A stretch of DNA of 49,003 nucleotides from Burkholderiales bacterium (GCA_947475815.1 CANJOT010000003.1:1-49003); one strand, 5' to 3'. Shown: positions 1 through 9,951, numbered from the stretch's first letter. The notes: generated by a model from the letters alone, not told the origin. Program-made: numbers and translations.

Positions 1-228
1 CATCAGGTCGGCCTGAGTGGCACGACCGTGGCGCCTGACCTGTATATCGCCGTCGGTATTTCCGGTGCGCCCCAGCATCTGGCCGGCATCACCGCCGCCA
101 AAACCGTGGTGGCGATCAACAATAGCGCCGACGCGGAAATCTTCAAACGCGCCGATCTGGGCGTGGTCGGTGACTATCAGGAAGTGCTGCAGGGGTTTGT
201 CGAGCGGGTCCGGCAGCTGCGTTCCTGA
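1..228 (+). CDS. etfA: Electron transfer flavoprotein alpha subunit, C-terminal part (truncated by window start)
   Basis: Frame 1 is open from base 1: [63 protein letters not shown], the typical EtfA FAD-binding C-terminus. Confidence 0.93.
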   Translation, partial: HQVGLSGTTVAPDLYIAVGISGAPQHLAGITAAKTVVAINNSADAEIFKRADLGVVGDYQEVLQGFVERVRQLRS

Positions 229-330
229 GGCCCCTGTTGTTGATGTCACAAAAGCCGGGCGGGCAGCGCCAGAGTTCGGCGGGCGGAGTGCTACACTCGC
301 CCTCCGCACTGGTTCAACCTGCACTGCCTG

Positions 331-2334
331 ATGTCCTCGTCCCCACCGCTCAACGCCCCGCAACGCGAAGCCGTTCATTATCTTGATGGTCCCTGTCTGG
401 TGCTGGCTGGCGCGGGCAGCGGCAAGACGCGCGTCATCACCCACAAGATCGCCCATCTGATCCAGAAGGCGGGCTATACCGCCAATCAGATCGCCGCGCT
501 GACCTTTACCAACAAGGCCGCCAAGGAAATGCAGGAGCGTGCCGCCACCCTGCTCGAAGGCAAGACCGGCAAGGGCCTGACCGTCTGCACCTTCCATTCA
601 CTGGGTGTGCAGATTCTGCGGCGCGAGGCGGCACATCTTGAACTCAAGCCACAGTTTTCCATTCTCGATTCCGACGACGCGTTTGGCATCGTTCAGGATC
701 TGTCGGCGACCACCGACCGCAAGCTGGTGCGCAACATCCAGAACCAGATTTCATTGTGGAAAAACACCCTGGTCGACCCGGACGCGGCGGTGCACCATGC
801 CTCTGGTGACGATGAGCTTCAGGCGGCGCGCATTTACCGCAGCTACGTGGCCACCCTGCGCGCCTACCAAGCGGTCGATTTTGACGACCTGATCGGCCGC
901 GTGGTCGAGTTGTTCAGCAAGCATGAGGACGTGCGTTATCGCTGGCAGTCGCGCCTGCGCTACATTCTGGTCGACGAGGTGCAGGACACCAATGCCTGTC
1001 AGTACGCCCTGCTGCGCCACCTGACGGGCGCACGCGCGGCGTTCACGGCGGTGGGTGACGACGATCAGGCCATCTATGCCTGGCGTGGTGCGACCATCGA
1101 CAACCTCAAGAACCTCAATGACGATTACCCCGGCATCAAACTCATCAAGCTCGAGCAGAACTATCGCTCGACCGGTCGCATTCTGTCGGCTGCCAATGCC
1201 TTGATCGCCAACAACCCCAAGCTGTTCGAGAAAAAACTCTGGAGCGAGCACGGCCCGGGCGACCCGATCACCATCTCGGCGATGAACGACGAGGAACATG
1301 AGGCGGAGTCGGTTGCCATCCGGCTCTCGGCTCACAAGTTCGAGCGCCGCACCAAATTTTCCGATTACGCCGTGCTCTATCGCGGCAACCATCAGGCACG
1401 CATTCTTGAGCAGGCCATGCGCAAGGAGAAAATTCCCTACATTCTGTCCGGTGGCCAGTCGTTTTTCGACCGTGCCGAAATCCGCGACCTGTGTGCCTGG
1501 CTGCGCCTGATGGCCAACCAGGACGACGACCCGGCCTTCATTCGCGCCATCACCACCCCCAAGCGCGGCGTCGGCGCGGCGACGCTCGAAGCGCTGGGCG
1601 GGTACGCCGGGCAGCGTAAAGTGTCCCTGTTTGCCGCCGCCTGTGAGGGCAGTTTCGCCGGCCGCGTGCAGGCGCGCCAGCTTGAACCGATCACCGAGTT
1701 CACTGGCTTTATCAATCGCATGGAATGGCGCGCCGCGCGTGAGCCGGCGGGTCAGGTGCTTGATGATCTGGTGCGCGCCATTGGTTATGAAGCCTGGCTG
1801 TTTGACAGTCAGGACGAGCGTGCCGCGCAGAACAAGTGGCAGAACGTGCTTGAATTCACCGCGTGGATCAAGAAAAAGGCCGAGGAAGACGGCAAGACCC
1901 TGATGGAAATGACCCAACTGGTCGCCCTCATGAACATGCTCGAGGGTCGCGACGCCGAGCCTGACAGTGTGCGCCTGTCCACCCTGCATGCCGCCAAGGG
2001 GCTGGAGTTTCCGCATGTGTTTCTGGTTGGTGTCGAAGAAGGCTTGTTGCCGCACAAAGGCAGCGACGACGACGACATCGCCGGCCTGGGCGCACGCATC
2101 GAGGAAGAGCGCCGCCTGATGTATGTCGGCGTGACGCGCGCCCAGCGCAGCCTGCAGATCACCTGGTGCAAAAAACGCAAGCGCGGCCGCGAGGCCGATG
2201 CCCGGGATCCGTCACGCTTCATTGGGGAACTGGGGCTTGAATCGGCGGCACCGGCGGAGCCGGGCGAGGTCATGACGCCCCAGGACCGTTTTGCCGGGCT
2301 CAAGGCCCTGCTCAACAAACCGCGCGGAGTTTGA
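331..2334 (+). CDS. rep: UvrD/Rep-family ATP-dependent DNA helicase
   Basis: LNAPQREAV, GAGSGKTRVITHKI (Walker A), VDEVQDTN, GDDDQAIYAWRGA, VGVTRAQRSL helicase motifs. Confidence 0.93.
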   Translation: MSSSPPLNAPQREAVHYLDGPCLVLAGAGSGKTRVITHKIAHLIQKAGYTANQIAALTFTNKAAKEMQERAATLLEGKTGKGLTVCTFHSLGVQILRREAAHLELKPQFSILDSDDAFGIVQDLSATTDRKLVRNIQNQISLWKNTLVDPDAAVHHASGDDELQAARIYRSYVATLRAYQAVDFDDLIGRVVELFSKHEDVRYRWQSRLRYILVDEVQDTNACQYALLRHLTGARAAFTAVGDDDQAIYAWRGATIDNLKNLNDDYPGIKLIKLEQNYRSTGRILSAANALIANNPKLFEKKLWSEHGPGDPITISAMNDEEHEAESVAIRLSAHKFERRTKFSDYAVLYRGNHQARILEQAMRKEKIPYILSGGQSFFDRAEIRDLCAWLRLMANQDDDPAFIRAITTPKRGVGAATLEALGGYAGQRKVSLFAAACEGSFAGRVQARQLEPITEFTGFINRMEWRAAREPAGQVLDDLVRAIGYEAWLFDSQDERAAQNKWQNVLEFTAWIKKKAEEDGKTLMEMTQLVALMNMLEGRDAEPDSVRLSTLHAAKGLEFPHVFLVGVEEGLLPHKGSDDDDIAGLGARIEEERRLMYVGVTRAQRSLQITWCKKRKRGREADARDPSRFIGELGLESAAPAEPGEVMTPQDRFAGLKALLNKPRGV

Positions 2335-2503
2335 GAACGACCGGCCCGCAACCCTGCCTGCCGATTTTCGACGGGATATGCAGGCCGGGATGCTGGACCC
2401 GGCACGCGGTGCCGGCTGACAAAACCTGAGTGGGCAGGACAGGATTACCGGATGTGATCAGGATGTGGCATCCTTATGTTTCATTTCCCTGGCAGGAGTT
2501 GCC

Positions 2504-2728
2504 ATGACCTTCTCCACACATGATCTTGAAGCGGAAGTGCTGAAGCTTCCACCCGAAGATCGGGCGCGCCTGCTTGAGCGCTTGATCGCCAGTTTTGAAC
2601 CCCGGTCGTCGGTGCACCGTGCATGGCACGAACTCGCGTTGCAACGTCAAGCTGAGGTGCAGACGGGCAAGGTCGTCATGGCGCCAGGTGGAGCAGCACT
2701 GGACAGAGTGCGCGCCAGACTCGCGTGA
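2504..2728 (+). CDS. Addiction module antitoxin-like protein
   Basis: MTFSTHDLEAEVLKLPPEDRARLLERLIASFEP resembles addiction-module component proteins; overlaps the downstream toxin ORF. Confidence 0.75.
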   Translation: MTFSTHDLEAEVLKLPPEDRARLLERLIASFEPRSSVHRAWHELALQRQAEVQTGKVVMAPGGAALDRVRARLA

Positions 2729-3021
2729 ATTTCTGGATTCATCCTGATGCCGAGGCTGAATTTGGTGATGCCGCTGTGTACTATGCCACGCAAGCGAACC
2801 TCGTCATCGCGGAGGCATTTCTGGCCGAATTTGAACGGGTACGCGACCTGATCGTCGAGAATCAGCATCGCGGACCGCGTCTCGGAAGCGGCCTTCGGGT
2901 TTATCACTTTGACCGATTTCCCTACTCGGTCATTTATGCGATCGATGAATTGTCCGGCCCCCAAATTTACGCGGTATCTCATCAGAGCCGTGAGCCTGAC
3001 TACTGGCGCGACCGGTCCTGA
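2725..3021 (+). CDS. RelE/ParE-family toxin-like protein
   Basis: GTG start overlapping the antitoxin stop; FWIHPDAEAEFGDAAVYYA...YAVSHQSREPDYWRDR typical of ParE/RelE. Confidence 0.75.
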   Translation: MNFWIHPDAEAEFGDAAVYYATQANLVIAEAFLAEFERVRDLIVENQHRGPRLGSGLRVYHFDRFPYSVIYAIDELSGPQIYAVSHQSREPDYWRDRS

Positions 3022-3232
3022 TCTGTCTTCGGTAAGCATATGTGAACAATTGAGTCCCGCTTGACGCGCCGATTGTATTCTTCGCCGTGGCGCGGCAGAC
3101 TGGCGGCTGGCAGGTTCACCGCAACATGAAGCAAGCAGCGGGCGGGGCAGGTAGCGAGCCCGGCAAGCCCGGTGTTCGTGACGCGGTGACTTCAAGTTGT
3201 GCCCACACTCATCAAAAAGGAAAATCCGGACC

Positions 3233-4426
3233 ATGACTGAGCTTGTTTATCCGCACGAGCGCACGCTGGGCAAGATCACTTTGGTGCTTGGTTTGCTGGT
3301 CTGGTTGGCACTGATCGTCGGCACGGTCGGCATCGCCCTCGTGGCGCTGGCCCTTGGGTTTGTTCTCTACCTGTTCCTGCAGTCGACCCTGATAGCCCAT
3401 ATCCGCGGCAACGGCGTGGAATTGTCTGCGCAACAGTTTCCGGATCTGCATGCGCACTTCGTGGCGTGCTGTGAACGCCTGCAGATTGCCAAACCGCCCG
3501 AGGCGTATGTGATGAACGGCAATGGTGGCCTGAATGCCTTCGCCACCCGCTTTCTTGGCACGCAGTATGTGGTGCTGCTGTCGGATGTGGTCGATGCGAT
3601 GGCCCAACACGAAGACGGTGTGCGGTTTTATCTTGGTCATGAGCTTGGTCATTTGCGCATGAAACACCTGACGGGTCACCTGCTGCGCTGGCCGGTCCTG
3701 TGGTTGCCCCTGCTCGGCGCGGCGTATTCCCGGGCGCGCGAAAGTACCTGCGACCGTCATGGGCTGGCCTGCAGCAGCAGCCCGCAGGGTGCCGCGCGCG
3801 CGCTGGCGGCGCTTGCCGCCGGAGCGGATCGCTGGAAAACCCTCGACATCCCGGCCTACCTGCATCAGGCGCGGTTGTCCTCGGGGTTCTGGATGTCTTT
3901 TCACGAGTTGACGGGTGCTTATCCCTGGCTGACCAAACGGGTGGCGCGTGTCATCGATACCAATGCCCGGATGCCGTCGCGCAATGGTTTTGCTTTTGCG
4001 CTCGCGGCGCTGGTTCCGTACGCCGGGCGCCTCGGCGGCGGCTTTGGTCTGTTGATACTGGTGTACATCATCGGTGCACTGGCGGCGATTGCCATTCCGG
4101 CCTATCAGGATTACACGATTCGCGCCAGGACCAGCCTCGCCCTCACCGAATCGCAGCCGGTGCGCGATGCCCTTGGCAACTTTTACCAGACCAATCGCCG
4201 GGTTCCGCCCACTCTCGCGGTGGTCACCCAGCCTGAACGCCTGCCCGGCGGTTCCAGCTTGAAGCTCGATCCGGACAGGATGGTGCTGACGGTCAGCACC
4301 GGGCAAGGAGACCTGGTGTTTATTCCCAAAGCCATGCCCGATGGCCGCATCAACTGGGCTTGTGTGCAGGGCGAAGGCATGAAACCTACGCATCTGCCGC
4401 CCTCCTGCCGCGCGCCCAATCCCTGA
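3233..4426 (+). CDS. M48-family membrane metallopeptidase with C-terminal type IV pilin-like domain
   Basis: HELGHLRMKH zinc motif; C-terminal segment ALAAIAIPAYQDYTIRARTSLALTESQPVRDAL resembles the PilA N-terminal helix. Confidence 0.8.
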   Translation: MTELVYPHERTLGKITLVLGLLVWLALIVGTVGIALVALALGFVLYLFLQSTLIAHIRGNGVELSAQQFPDLHAHFVACCERLQIAKPPEAYVMNGNGGLNAFATRFLGTQYVVLLSDVVDAMAQHEDGVRFYLGHELGHLRMKHLTGHLLRWPVLWLPLLGAAYSRARESTCDRHGLACSSSPQGAARALAALAAGADRWKTLDIPAYLHQARLSSGFWMSFHELTGAYPWLTKRVARVIDTNARMPSRNGFAFALAALVPYAGRLGGGFGLLILVYIIGALAAIAIPAYQDYTIRARTSLALTESQPVRDALGNFYQTNRRVPPTLAVVTQPERLPGGSSLKLDPDRMVLTVSTGQGDLVFIPKAMPDGRINWACVQGEGMKPTHLPPSCRAPNP

Positions 4427-4448
4427 TGGTTGCCGGCGCTGGCGGAAC

Positions 4449-5546
4449 TCAGCCTGCCAGTGCCTGACTCAGGAAGGGCAGGCTGTGGTCGAGCCGGTAA
4501 TCGACGCCCGAGTGGTTGTCATTGAATTCTTCGTACACATGGGGGATGCCATGGGCAGCTAGGCGTTTGGACAGAATGCGGCAACCGAAATGGATCTGGT
4601 ACTGGTCGGCCCAGCCGCAATCGATGTACAGACCCTTGAGACTGCGCAGCGCATCCAGATGATCGGCGACCATGTTGATCGGATCGTGCCGTAACCATTG
4701 CTGCCAGCGTTGCGGCAACAACTCGCCGGTTTCGAGGTTGAAGGGCAGGCGAAAACCGTTGGGTGCTGCCGGATCGGGATCATAGCTGGCCGCCATGGCG
4801 ACGTTCATCAGGGTATCGACATTCTTTGCCTTGTTGCTCATCCAGAAGGCCTCGAGAAAGCGTTTGACGCGGCCATCGTCCAGACCCTGATCGCAGCCCA
4901 GTTCCAGAGCGGCGATGTCGATCGGTCCTGCGCGCCGCTGCGGCTCGGCGTGGCGCGCCAGCGTGTTGAGCGTATCGGCCCAGGCGTTGCGGTAAACAAA
5001 ATCAAAATAGGCGTCGCCCGAATGATTGGCCGCCGCGCCCCAGGTTTCGGGATGGCGCATCACATGCACCATGGCGCCATAACCGCCCGAACTATGGCCG
5101 AAACAGCCACGGTGATCGCGGCTGGCGAGCGTGCGAAATTGCGCATCGACGAAGGGTACGAGTTCTTGCGTCAGGTAATCGGCGTAGTCGCCCAGGGCGG
5201 ATGAATTGATGTACTGATTGCCCCCGAGTGCCGTGAAACAGTCGGGAAACACCAGAATCATGGGCGCCATCTTGCCTTCTTGGATCAGGCGCGCGGCGCG
5301 CTCGATGACGTTTTCGCCAAAATTCTTCCAGTTGACGTGGCCCAAGCCAGAACCGGTGAAGCCGGCCAGATCGTAGAGCACCGGGTAACGTTGCTGCTCC
5401 TGTCCGGGCTGGTCATATTGGGGCGGCAGCCATACCGGCAGCTTGCGCCGCTGCGGGTCACCGAGCGCGTTGCCGGCCAGCACGAGCGAGTCATGCTCCA
5501 GTTGAACAAGGCGGCCGCCGGGCCAGCTGGCGCGTTTGATCGGCAT
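4449..5546 (-). CDS. Alpha/beta-hydrolase esterase (enterochelin esterase-like)
   Basis: GCFGHSSGGYGAMVHVMRHPETW nucleophile elbow; NDNHSGVDYRLDHSLPFL C-terminus. Confidence 0.82.
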   Translation of the reverse strand: MPIKRASWPGGRLVQLEHDSLVLAGNALGDPQRRKLPVWLPPQYDQPGQEQQRYPVLYDLAGFTGSGLGHVNWKNFGENVIERAARLIQEGKMAPMILVFPDCFTALGGNQYINSSALGDYADYLTQELVPFVDAQFRTLASRDHRGCFGHSSGGYGAMVHVMRHPETWGAAANHSGDAYFDFVYRNAWADTLNTLARHAEPQRRAGPIDIAALELGCDQGLDDGRVKRFLEAFWMSNKAKNVDTLMNVAMAASYDPDPAAPNGFRLPFNLETGELLPQRWQQWLRHDPINMVADHLDALRSLKGLYIDCGWADQYQIHFGCRILSKRLAAHGIPHVYEEFNDNHSGVDYRLDHSLPFLSQALAG

Positions 5547-5579
5547 GATAAAACCTCGGTTGATCTACAACATGATCTG

Positions 5580-5605
5580 AAAAAAAAGGCGGCCGAAGCC
5601 GCCTT
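5580..5605 (-). terminator. Rho-independent terminator downstream of cytochrome c gene
   Basis: AAGGCGGC-CGAA-GCCGCCTT stem-loop; T tract in minus-strand orientation. Confidence 0.8.
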
Positions 5606-5624
5606 CCTGTCGGCGCTGCCAGGC

Positions 5625-6515
5625 TTATTTACCGGCGGCAACCATGTAACGCACGGCAGCCTTGATGTCGTCATCGCTGGCACTCGAGCCACCCTTGGGC
5701 GGCATCATGCCTGCCTTGCCCTGGAAGCCCTTGATGGCATGCGTGACCAGCGTGGCTTCACCCTGGGCGATGCGTGCTTTCCAGGCGGCTTTGTCGCCAA
5801 ATTTCGGCGCGCCGGCAATGCCAGCGCTGTGACAGGCGGCGCAGGCCGATTCGTACAATTTCTTGCCGGCATCGGCGCCACCACCAGCGGCAGCGGCTGG
5901 CGCTGGTGCAGCCTGCTTGGCCGCGGCAACCGCGGCGACGGCAGCAGCGGGCGCGGCGGCAGCTGCCGGTGCGGCTTGGGCAGCGGGTGCGGCGGCTGCC
6001 TTCACTTCAGGCTCCTTGAGCTTGCCACCCGATGCATTGGCCATGTAGACGACCGCACGTTGCACTTCCACATCATCCAGATCGCTGTTGCCACCCTTGG
6101 CGGGCATCGCGCCGGCCTTTCCCTGAAAACCCATGATGGCGTGCGAGAACAGGGTCTGGGCACCTTGCGCAAGGCGCGGCGCCCACACGCCGGCGTCGCC
6201 GAATTTCGGAGCGCCACCGATGCCCGCGCCATGGCAGGCCACACAGGAAGCCTTGTAAACCACCTCGCCGGTCTGCAGTACACGCGGCGCGCTGGCATCC
6301 TTGATTTCGAGTTTGGCGACGGGGGCGATGCGTTCGGCGATGGCCTGAGGCGTCATGCCGCTGCTGCCTTCACCGGTCTGCTTGTTGCCGGTGACGTAAG
6401 TGACCAGCAATACAATGATTGCAATGGGGACCACAAAGGCCGCGACCACCGCGATGATCAGCTGCTTGGGTGTCTTGATCGGGGATTGGTGCTCGTCGTG
6501 CGCGTCGCTCATCAT
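5625..6515 (-). CDS. Di-heme cytochrome c (c5-like), membrane-anchored, Ala-rich linker
   Basis: Two CXXCH motifs (CVACHGAG, CAACHSAG), N-terminal TM helix, Ala/Pro-rich interdomain linker. Confidence 0.9.
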   Translation of the reverse strand: MMSDAHDEHQSPIKTPKQLIIAVVAAFVVPIAIIVLLVTYVTGNKQTGEGSSGMTPQAIAERIAPVAKLEIKDASAPRVLQTGEVVYKASCVACHGAGIGGAPKFGDAGVWAPRLAQGAQTLFSHAIMGFQGKAGAMPAKGGNSDLDDVEVQRAVVYMANASGGKLKEPEVKAAAAPAAQAAPAAAAAPAAAVAAVAAAKQAAPAPAAAAGGGADAGKKLYESACAACHSAGIAGAPKFGDKAAWKARIAQGEATLVTHAIKGFQGKAGMMPPKGGSSASDDDIKAAVRYMVAAGK

Positions 6516-6706
6516 GCGTCCTTGCGTATTTTTGGCGTGAGGTGGTGCGATGGTTCAGGCGTGCTGGCAATGGCCGGCCTGGTCGAAAAACAGGCCAGGT
6601 TGGCATGCCGCCGACCGTCGTAAACCTCGAATTATAGCTGCAACAACCGCGGTATTGCACCTGCCCGAAGCTGGAGGGCGTGCCGATCCGTTACAATACG
6701 CGCTCT

Positions 6707-6781
6707 GCGACCGTCGTCCAACGGATAGGATACGAGCCTCCGAAGCTCGCGATACAGGTTCGATTCCTGTCGGTCGCACCA
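6707..6781 (+). tRNA. tRNA-Arg (anticodon CCG), CCA encoded
   Basis: GCGACCG/CGGTCGC acceptor; CGAGC-CTCCGAA-GCTCG anticodon arm; ACAGG-TTCGATT-CCTGT T arm. Confidence 0.96.
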
Positions 6782-6801
6782 GAATCCGTATTCTCGACAT
6801 G

Positions 6802-6831
6802 ACAAAACGCCCGCGACAGCGGGCGTTTTGT
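6802..6831 (+). terminator. Rho-independent terminator after tRNA-Arg
   Basis: Perfect 13-bp stem ACAAAACGCCCGC-GACA-GCGGGCGTTTTGT. Confidence 0.9.
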
Positions 6832-6987
6832 TTGTTGCGCTACTCGTGCTGCGTGCTGTGCTGCAGTGACTGTGCTGCCTACGGCGGTGCTGCGCCTGCC
6901 TTGTTGCTGATGCTGCACTTCATTTGCTGCACTTCGGTTGCTTCACTGCGCTTGCTGCGATGCCACGGTGCTGCGGACCTGCAAAAA

Positions 6988-7512
6988 TCAGGCGGCTTTG
7001 GATTTGGTCGCACGCTCGGCTTGGGTCTTGACGGTGGCCATGGTCGACTTGGCGACGCGGTTGAAGTTGTCGATCGCGGCGCTGCTGGCGGCAACAGCCG
7101 ACTTCAGGGCGGCAACGGCAGACTCCGAACCGGCCGGGGCGTTCTTGGCGACGGTATCAATGAACTTGGCGGCTTCCTGGTTGGCCTGGGCAAACTGCGC
7201 TTCGGCGGCCTTGTTGAATTCTTCGCTGGAGGCCGAGACGATGTCGTATACGGCACGGCCATAGGCGGTAAACTTTTCCGTATTCGGCTTGGCTTGTGCC
7301 TGAGCGAAGGCGATGAAGGCTTGCGGATCCTTGATGGTGGTCAGCGTTTGCATGGTCGCAGCGGATTCGCTGGCCATGGCCTTGACGACGCTCATGTTGA
7401 GTTCGGCAAGTTTCTGGACACCCTCGAAGGCTTTGGCCGACATCGCCATGCAGGCGTCCATCGAAGCTTTGCTGGCAGAGAGGAATTGTTCGGGATTGAA
7501 AGTGTTGGTCAT
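6988..7512 (-). CDS. Phasin family protein (PHA granule-associated)
   Basis: FNPEQFLSASKASMDACMAMSAKAFEGVQKLAELNMSVVKAM; AGGAG ribosome-binding site upstream. Confidence 0.92.
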   Translation of the reverse strand: MTNTFNPEQFLSASKASMDACMAMSAKAFEGVQKLAELNMSVVKAMASESAATMQTLTTIKDPQAFIAFAQAQAKPNTEKFTAYGRAVYDIVSASSEEFNKAAEAQFAQANQEAAKFIDTVAKNAPAGSESAVAALKSAVAASSAAIDNFNRVAKSTMATVKTQAERATKSKAA

Positions 7513-7842
7513 GGCGTTGCTCCTAGGTTAGGGTTGCAAGTCAAATGCAATGAAAAGGGCTGGAAAAAGAGCTGAAATATTCTTTGCCGCGCCTTTTCCA
7601 TCTCTATGGTGCGCCGCAACAATCCATAGTTTATAGGCTCTTGGCGGAAATGCAAGCACTTTTTTTGCAGTGCAACAAAAATCCCGCCAGAGCCCCTCGG
7701 CTCCGCTCGCAAAGCGCGTGAAATTGCCGGTGTGTGCGCCGTCGATCGCGGCACTTCATCCGCTTTGGCCGTGTTGTCGGCCTGTCACAGGGTTTGCAAA
7801 TATAATCAGGCCGATAACCAGAGATTCCAGAGACCCCAGCCC

Positions 7843-9102
7843 ATGATTTCAGCAACGTCCCCGGCCATGCCTCCCCTCACTCCGGGCGCCATGTCGCACA
7901 TTCGTGTGCTCGATATGACCCGCATCCTTGCCGGGCCGTGGTGCGCGCAGAATTTTGCCGACATGGGCGCCGAGGTCATCAAGGTGGAACGTCCCGGCGC
8001 CGGTGACGATACGCGCACCTGGGGCCCGCCCTGGATCAAGGACGGCGACGGCCGCGACACCACCGACGCTGGTTATTTCGCCTGTGCCAATCGCGGCAAG
8101 CAGTCGGTCGCGGTCGATATTTCCAAACCCGAGGGGCGTGCCCTGATCCTTGAACTGGCTGCCCAGTGTGATGTGCTCATTGAGAACTACAAGGTTGGCG
8201 ATCTCAAGCGCTATGGCCTCGATTACGAAGCGGTCTCGGCCATCAACCCGCGCATCGTCTATTGTTCGGTGACCGGCTATGGACAGACCGGCCCTGATGC
8301 CCACAAGCCCGGTTACGATTTTGTTTTCCAGGGGATCGGTGGCCTCATGAGCGTGACCGGCGAGCGTGACGACCGTCCTGGTGGCGGCCCGCAGAAAGTC
8401 GGCATTGCCGTTACCGATGTACTGACGGGTATGTATTCCACTGTCGCCATTCTTGCGGCCCTCAATTACCGTGCCATTTCGGGTCGGGGTCAGTACATCG
8501 ACATGGCTTTGCTCGACTGCATCGTCGCCTTTGGCGCCAACCAGATTTCGAATCAATTCGTCAGTGGCAAGGCGCCTGCGCGCTATGGCAATGCGCACGC
8601 TAGTCTGGTGCCCTATGAGGCCTTTCGCACGGCGCAGGGTCATCTGATCATCGCCGCGGGTAACGACCAGCAGTGGTTGCGCTGCTGCGAGGCGCTCGGC
8701 CGGCCTGACCTGGCCGCGGACACAGAGCTGGCGCGCGGGCCCGGCCGGCTGGCGCGCCGGGAAGAACTGGTCGCCGATCTGCAAGGCACCCTGATGACGC
8801 GCCCGGCGGCGTACTGGATCGAACGCCTCGAAGCGCTCGGTGTGCCCTGTGGTCCGATCAACAACTACCAGCAGGTCTTCGAGTTGCCGCAGGTGAAACA
8901 CCGCGGATTGCGGGTTGACCTGCAGCGCGGCGATGGTGGCGCCACCTCCGTGGCGGGCAGTCCGTTGCGCATGTCGGCCACGCCGGTGCGCTACAAGCTT
9001 GCACCGCCGCTGCTCGGGGAACATACCGAGCCGGTATTGCGCCGCCTGCTGGGCAAGAACGATGGTGAAATCCGCCGCCTGCGGGCGTGCGGCGTGTTGT
9101 AG
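7843..9102 (+). CDS. CaiB/BaiF family CoA-transferase
   Basis: IRVLDMTRILAGPWCAQNFADMGAEVIKVERPGAGDDTRTWGPP. Confidence 0.95.
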   Translation: MISATSPAMPPLTPGAMSHIRVLDMTRILAGPWCAQNFADMGAEVIKVERPGAGDDTRTWGPPWIKDGDGRDTTDAGYFACANRGKQSVAVDISKPEGRALILELAAQCDVLIENYKVGDLKRYGLDYEAVSAINPRIVYCSVTGYGQTGPDAHKPGYDFVFQGIGGLMSVTGERDDRPGGGPQKVGIAVTDVLTGMYSTVAILAALNYRAISGRGQYIDMALLDCIVAFGANQISNQFVSGKAPARYGNAHASLVPYEAFRTAQGHLIIAAGNDQQWLRCCEALGRPDLAADTELARGPGRLARREELVADLQGTLMTRPAAYWIERLEALGVPCGPINNYQQVFELPQVKHRGLRVDLQRGDGGATSVAGSPLRMSATPVRYKLAPPLLGEHTEPVLRRLLGKNDGEIRRLRACGVL

Positions 9103-9148
9103 GCAGCCTGCCTGAACAGCCGCCAGATCTGATGAGGGAGGGGACACC

Positions 9149-9940
9149 ATGAACCAGCTTGCAGACCCGGCCCCGGGCCGACCCGCCGGGATCAGCTCCG
9201 AAGAATGGCAATTGCGCCAGGATCTGGCGGCCTGTTGCCAGCTTGCCGACGTGTACGGCATGAGCGACATGGCCGGCACCCACATTTCAGCGCGCCTGCC
9301 TGGCCCCGATCACGTGTTCCTGCTCAATCCCTTTGGCGCGTTCCTGGAAGAGGTCACGGCCAGCTCGCTCATCAAGGTCGACCTGGAAGGCCGTGTGCTG
9401 GTTGGCGCGCCGCATCAACTCAATCGCGCTGGTTTCACCATTCACAGTGCCGTGCACATGAACAATCTGGACATCGTCTGTGTCATGCACACCCACGCCA
9501 TGGCCTGTGTTGGCGTGAGCATGCAGCAAGACGGATTGCTGCCGCTGAGTCAGAAGGCCCTGCTGATGTGGGACTTCGTGCGGTATCACGATTTTGAGGG
9601 CGCCGCCCTCAATCTGGATGAGCGCGCACGCATCGTTGCCGACCTCGGGCCCGAAGGGCGAGCCATGCTGTTGCGCAACCATGGCGCCCTGTCAGTGGGC
9701 AACAGTGTCGCCGAGGCGTTTTGCTGGATGTACAAGCTGGAGATGGCCTGCCGTCACCAGATCGATGCGCTGGCCGGTGGCCGCCCCCTGAATACGCTGA
9801 CGGCGCAGACGGTCCAGCATTGTGCTGCCCAGGGCCGCGCGCTGATCGGTCCCGGTGGTCAGGCCGAAACCGGCACACTCGAATGGCCGGCGCTGCTGCG
9901 TAAACTCGAGCGCGAGCGCGGCACGTCCTGGCGCAACTGA
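9149..9940 (+). CDS. Class II aldolase/adducin family protein
   Basis: YGMSDMAGTHISARLPG, VMHTHAMACVGVS, LLRNHGALSVG. Confidence 0.92.
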   Translation: MNQLADPAPGRPAGISSEEWQLRQDLAACCQLADVYGMSDMAGTHISARLPGPDHVFLLNPFGAFLEEVTASSLIKVDLEGRVLVGAPHQLNRAGFTIHSAVHMNNLDIVCVMHTHAMACVGVSMQQDGLLPLSQKALLMWDFVRYHDFEGAALNLDERARIVADLGPEGRAMLLRNHGALSVGNSVAEAFCWMYKLEMACRHQIDALAGGRPLNTLTAQTVQHCAAQGRALIGPGGQAETGTLEWPALLRKLERERGTSWRN

Positions 9941-9951
9941 AGTGAAAGGCT

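Noticed and set aside
751-2055. 434-aa ORF on the minus strand
   Set aside because: Antisense to the well-supported UvrD/Rep helicase; low-complexity translation typical of high-GC shadow ORFs.
2399-2415. CCGGCAC-GCG-GTGCCGG hairpin after the helicase gene as a terminator
   Set aside because: Short stem with no U tract; insufficient to call a terminator.
5280-6623. 447-aa ORF on the plus strand
   Set aside because: Antisense to the esterase and cytochrome c genes; Gly/Arg/His-rich translation without domain motifs.
6550-7575. 341-aa ORF on the plus strand
   Set aside because: Runs through the tRNA-Arg, its terminator and antisense to phasin; shadow ORF.
7849-9285. 478-aa ORF on the minus strand
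   Set aside because: Antisense to the CaiB/BaiF CoA-transferase; no recognisable motifs.
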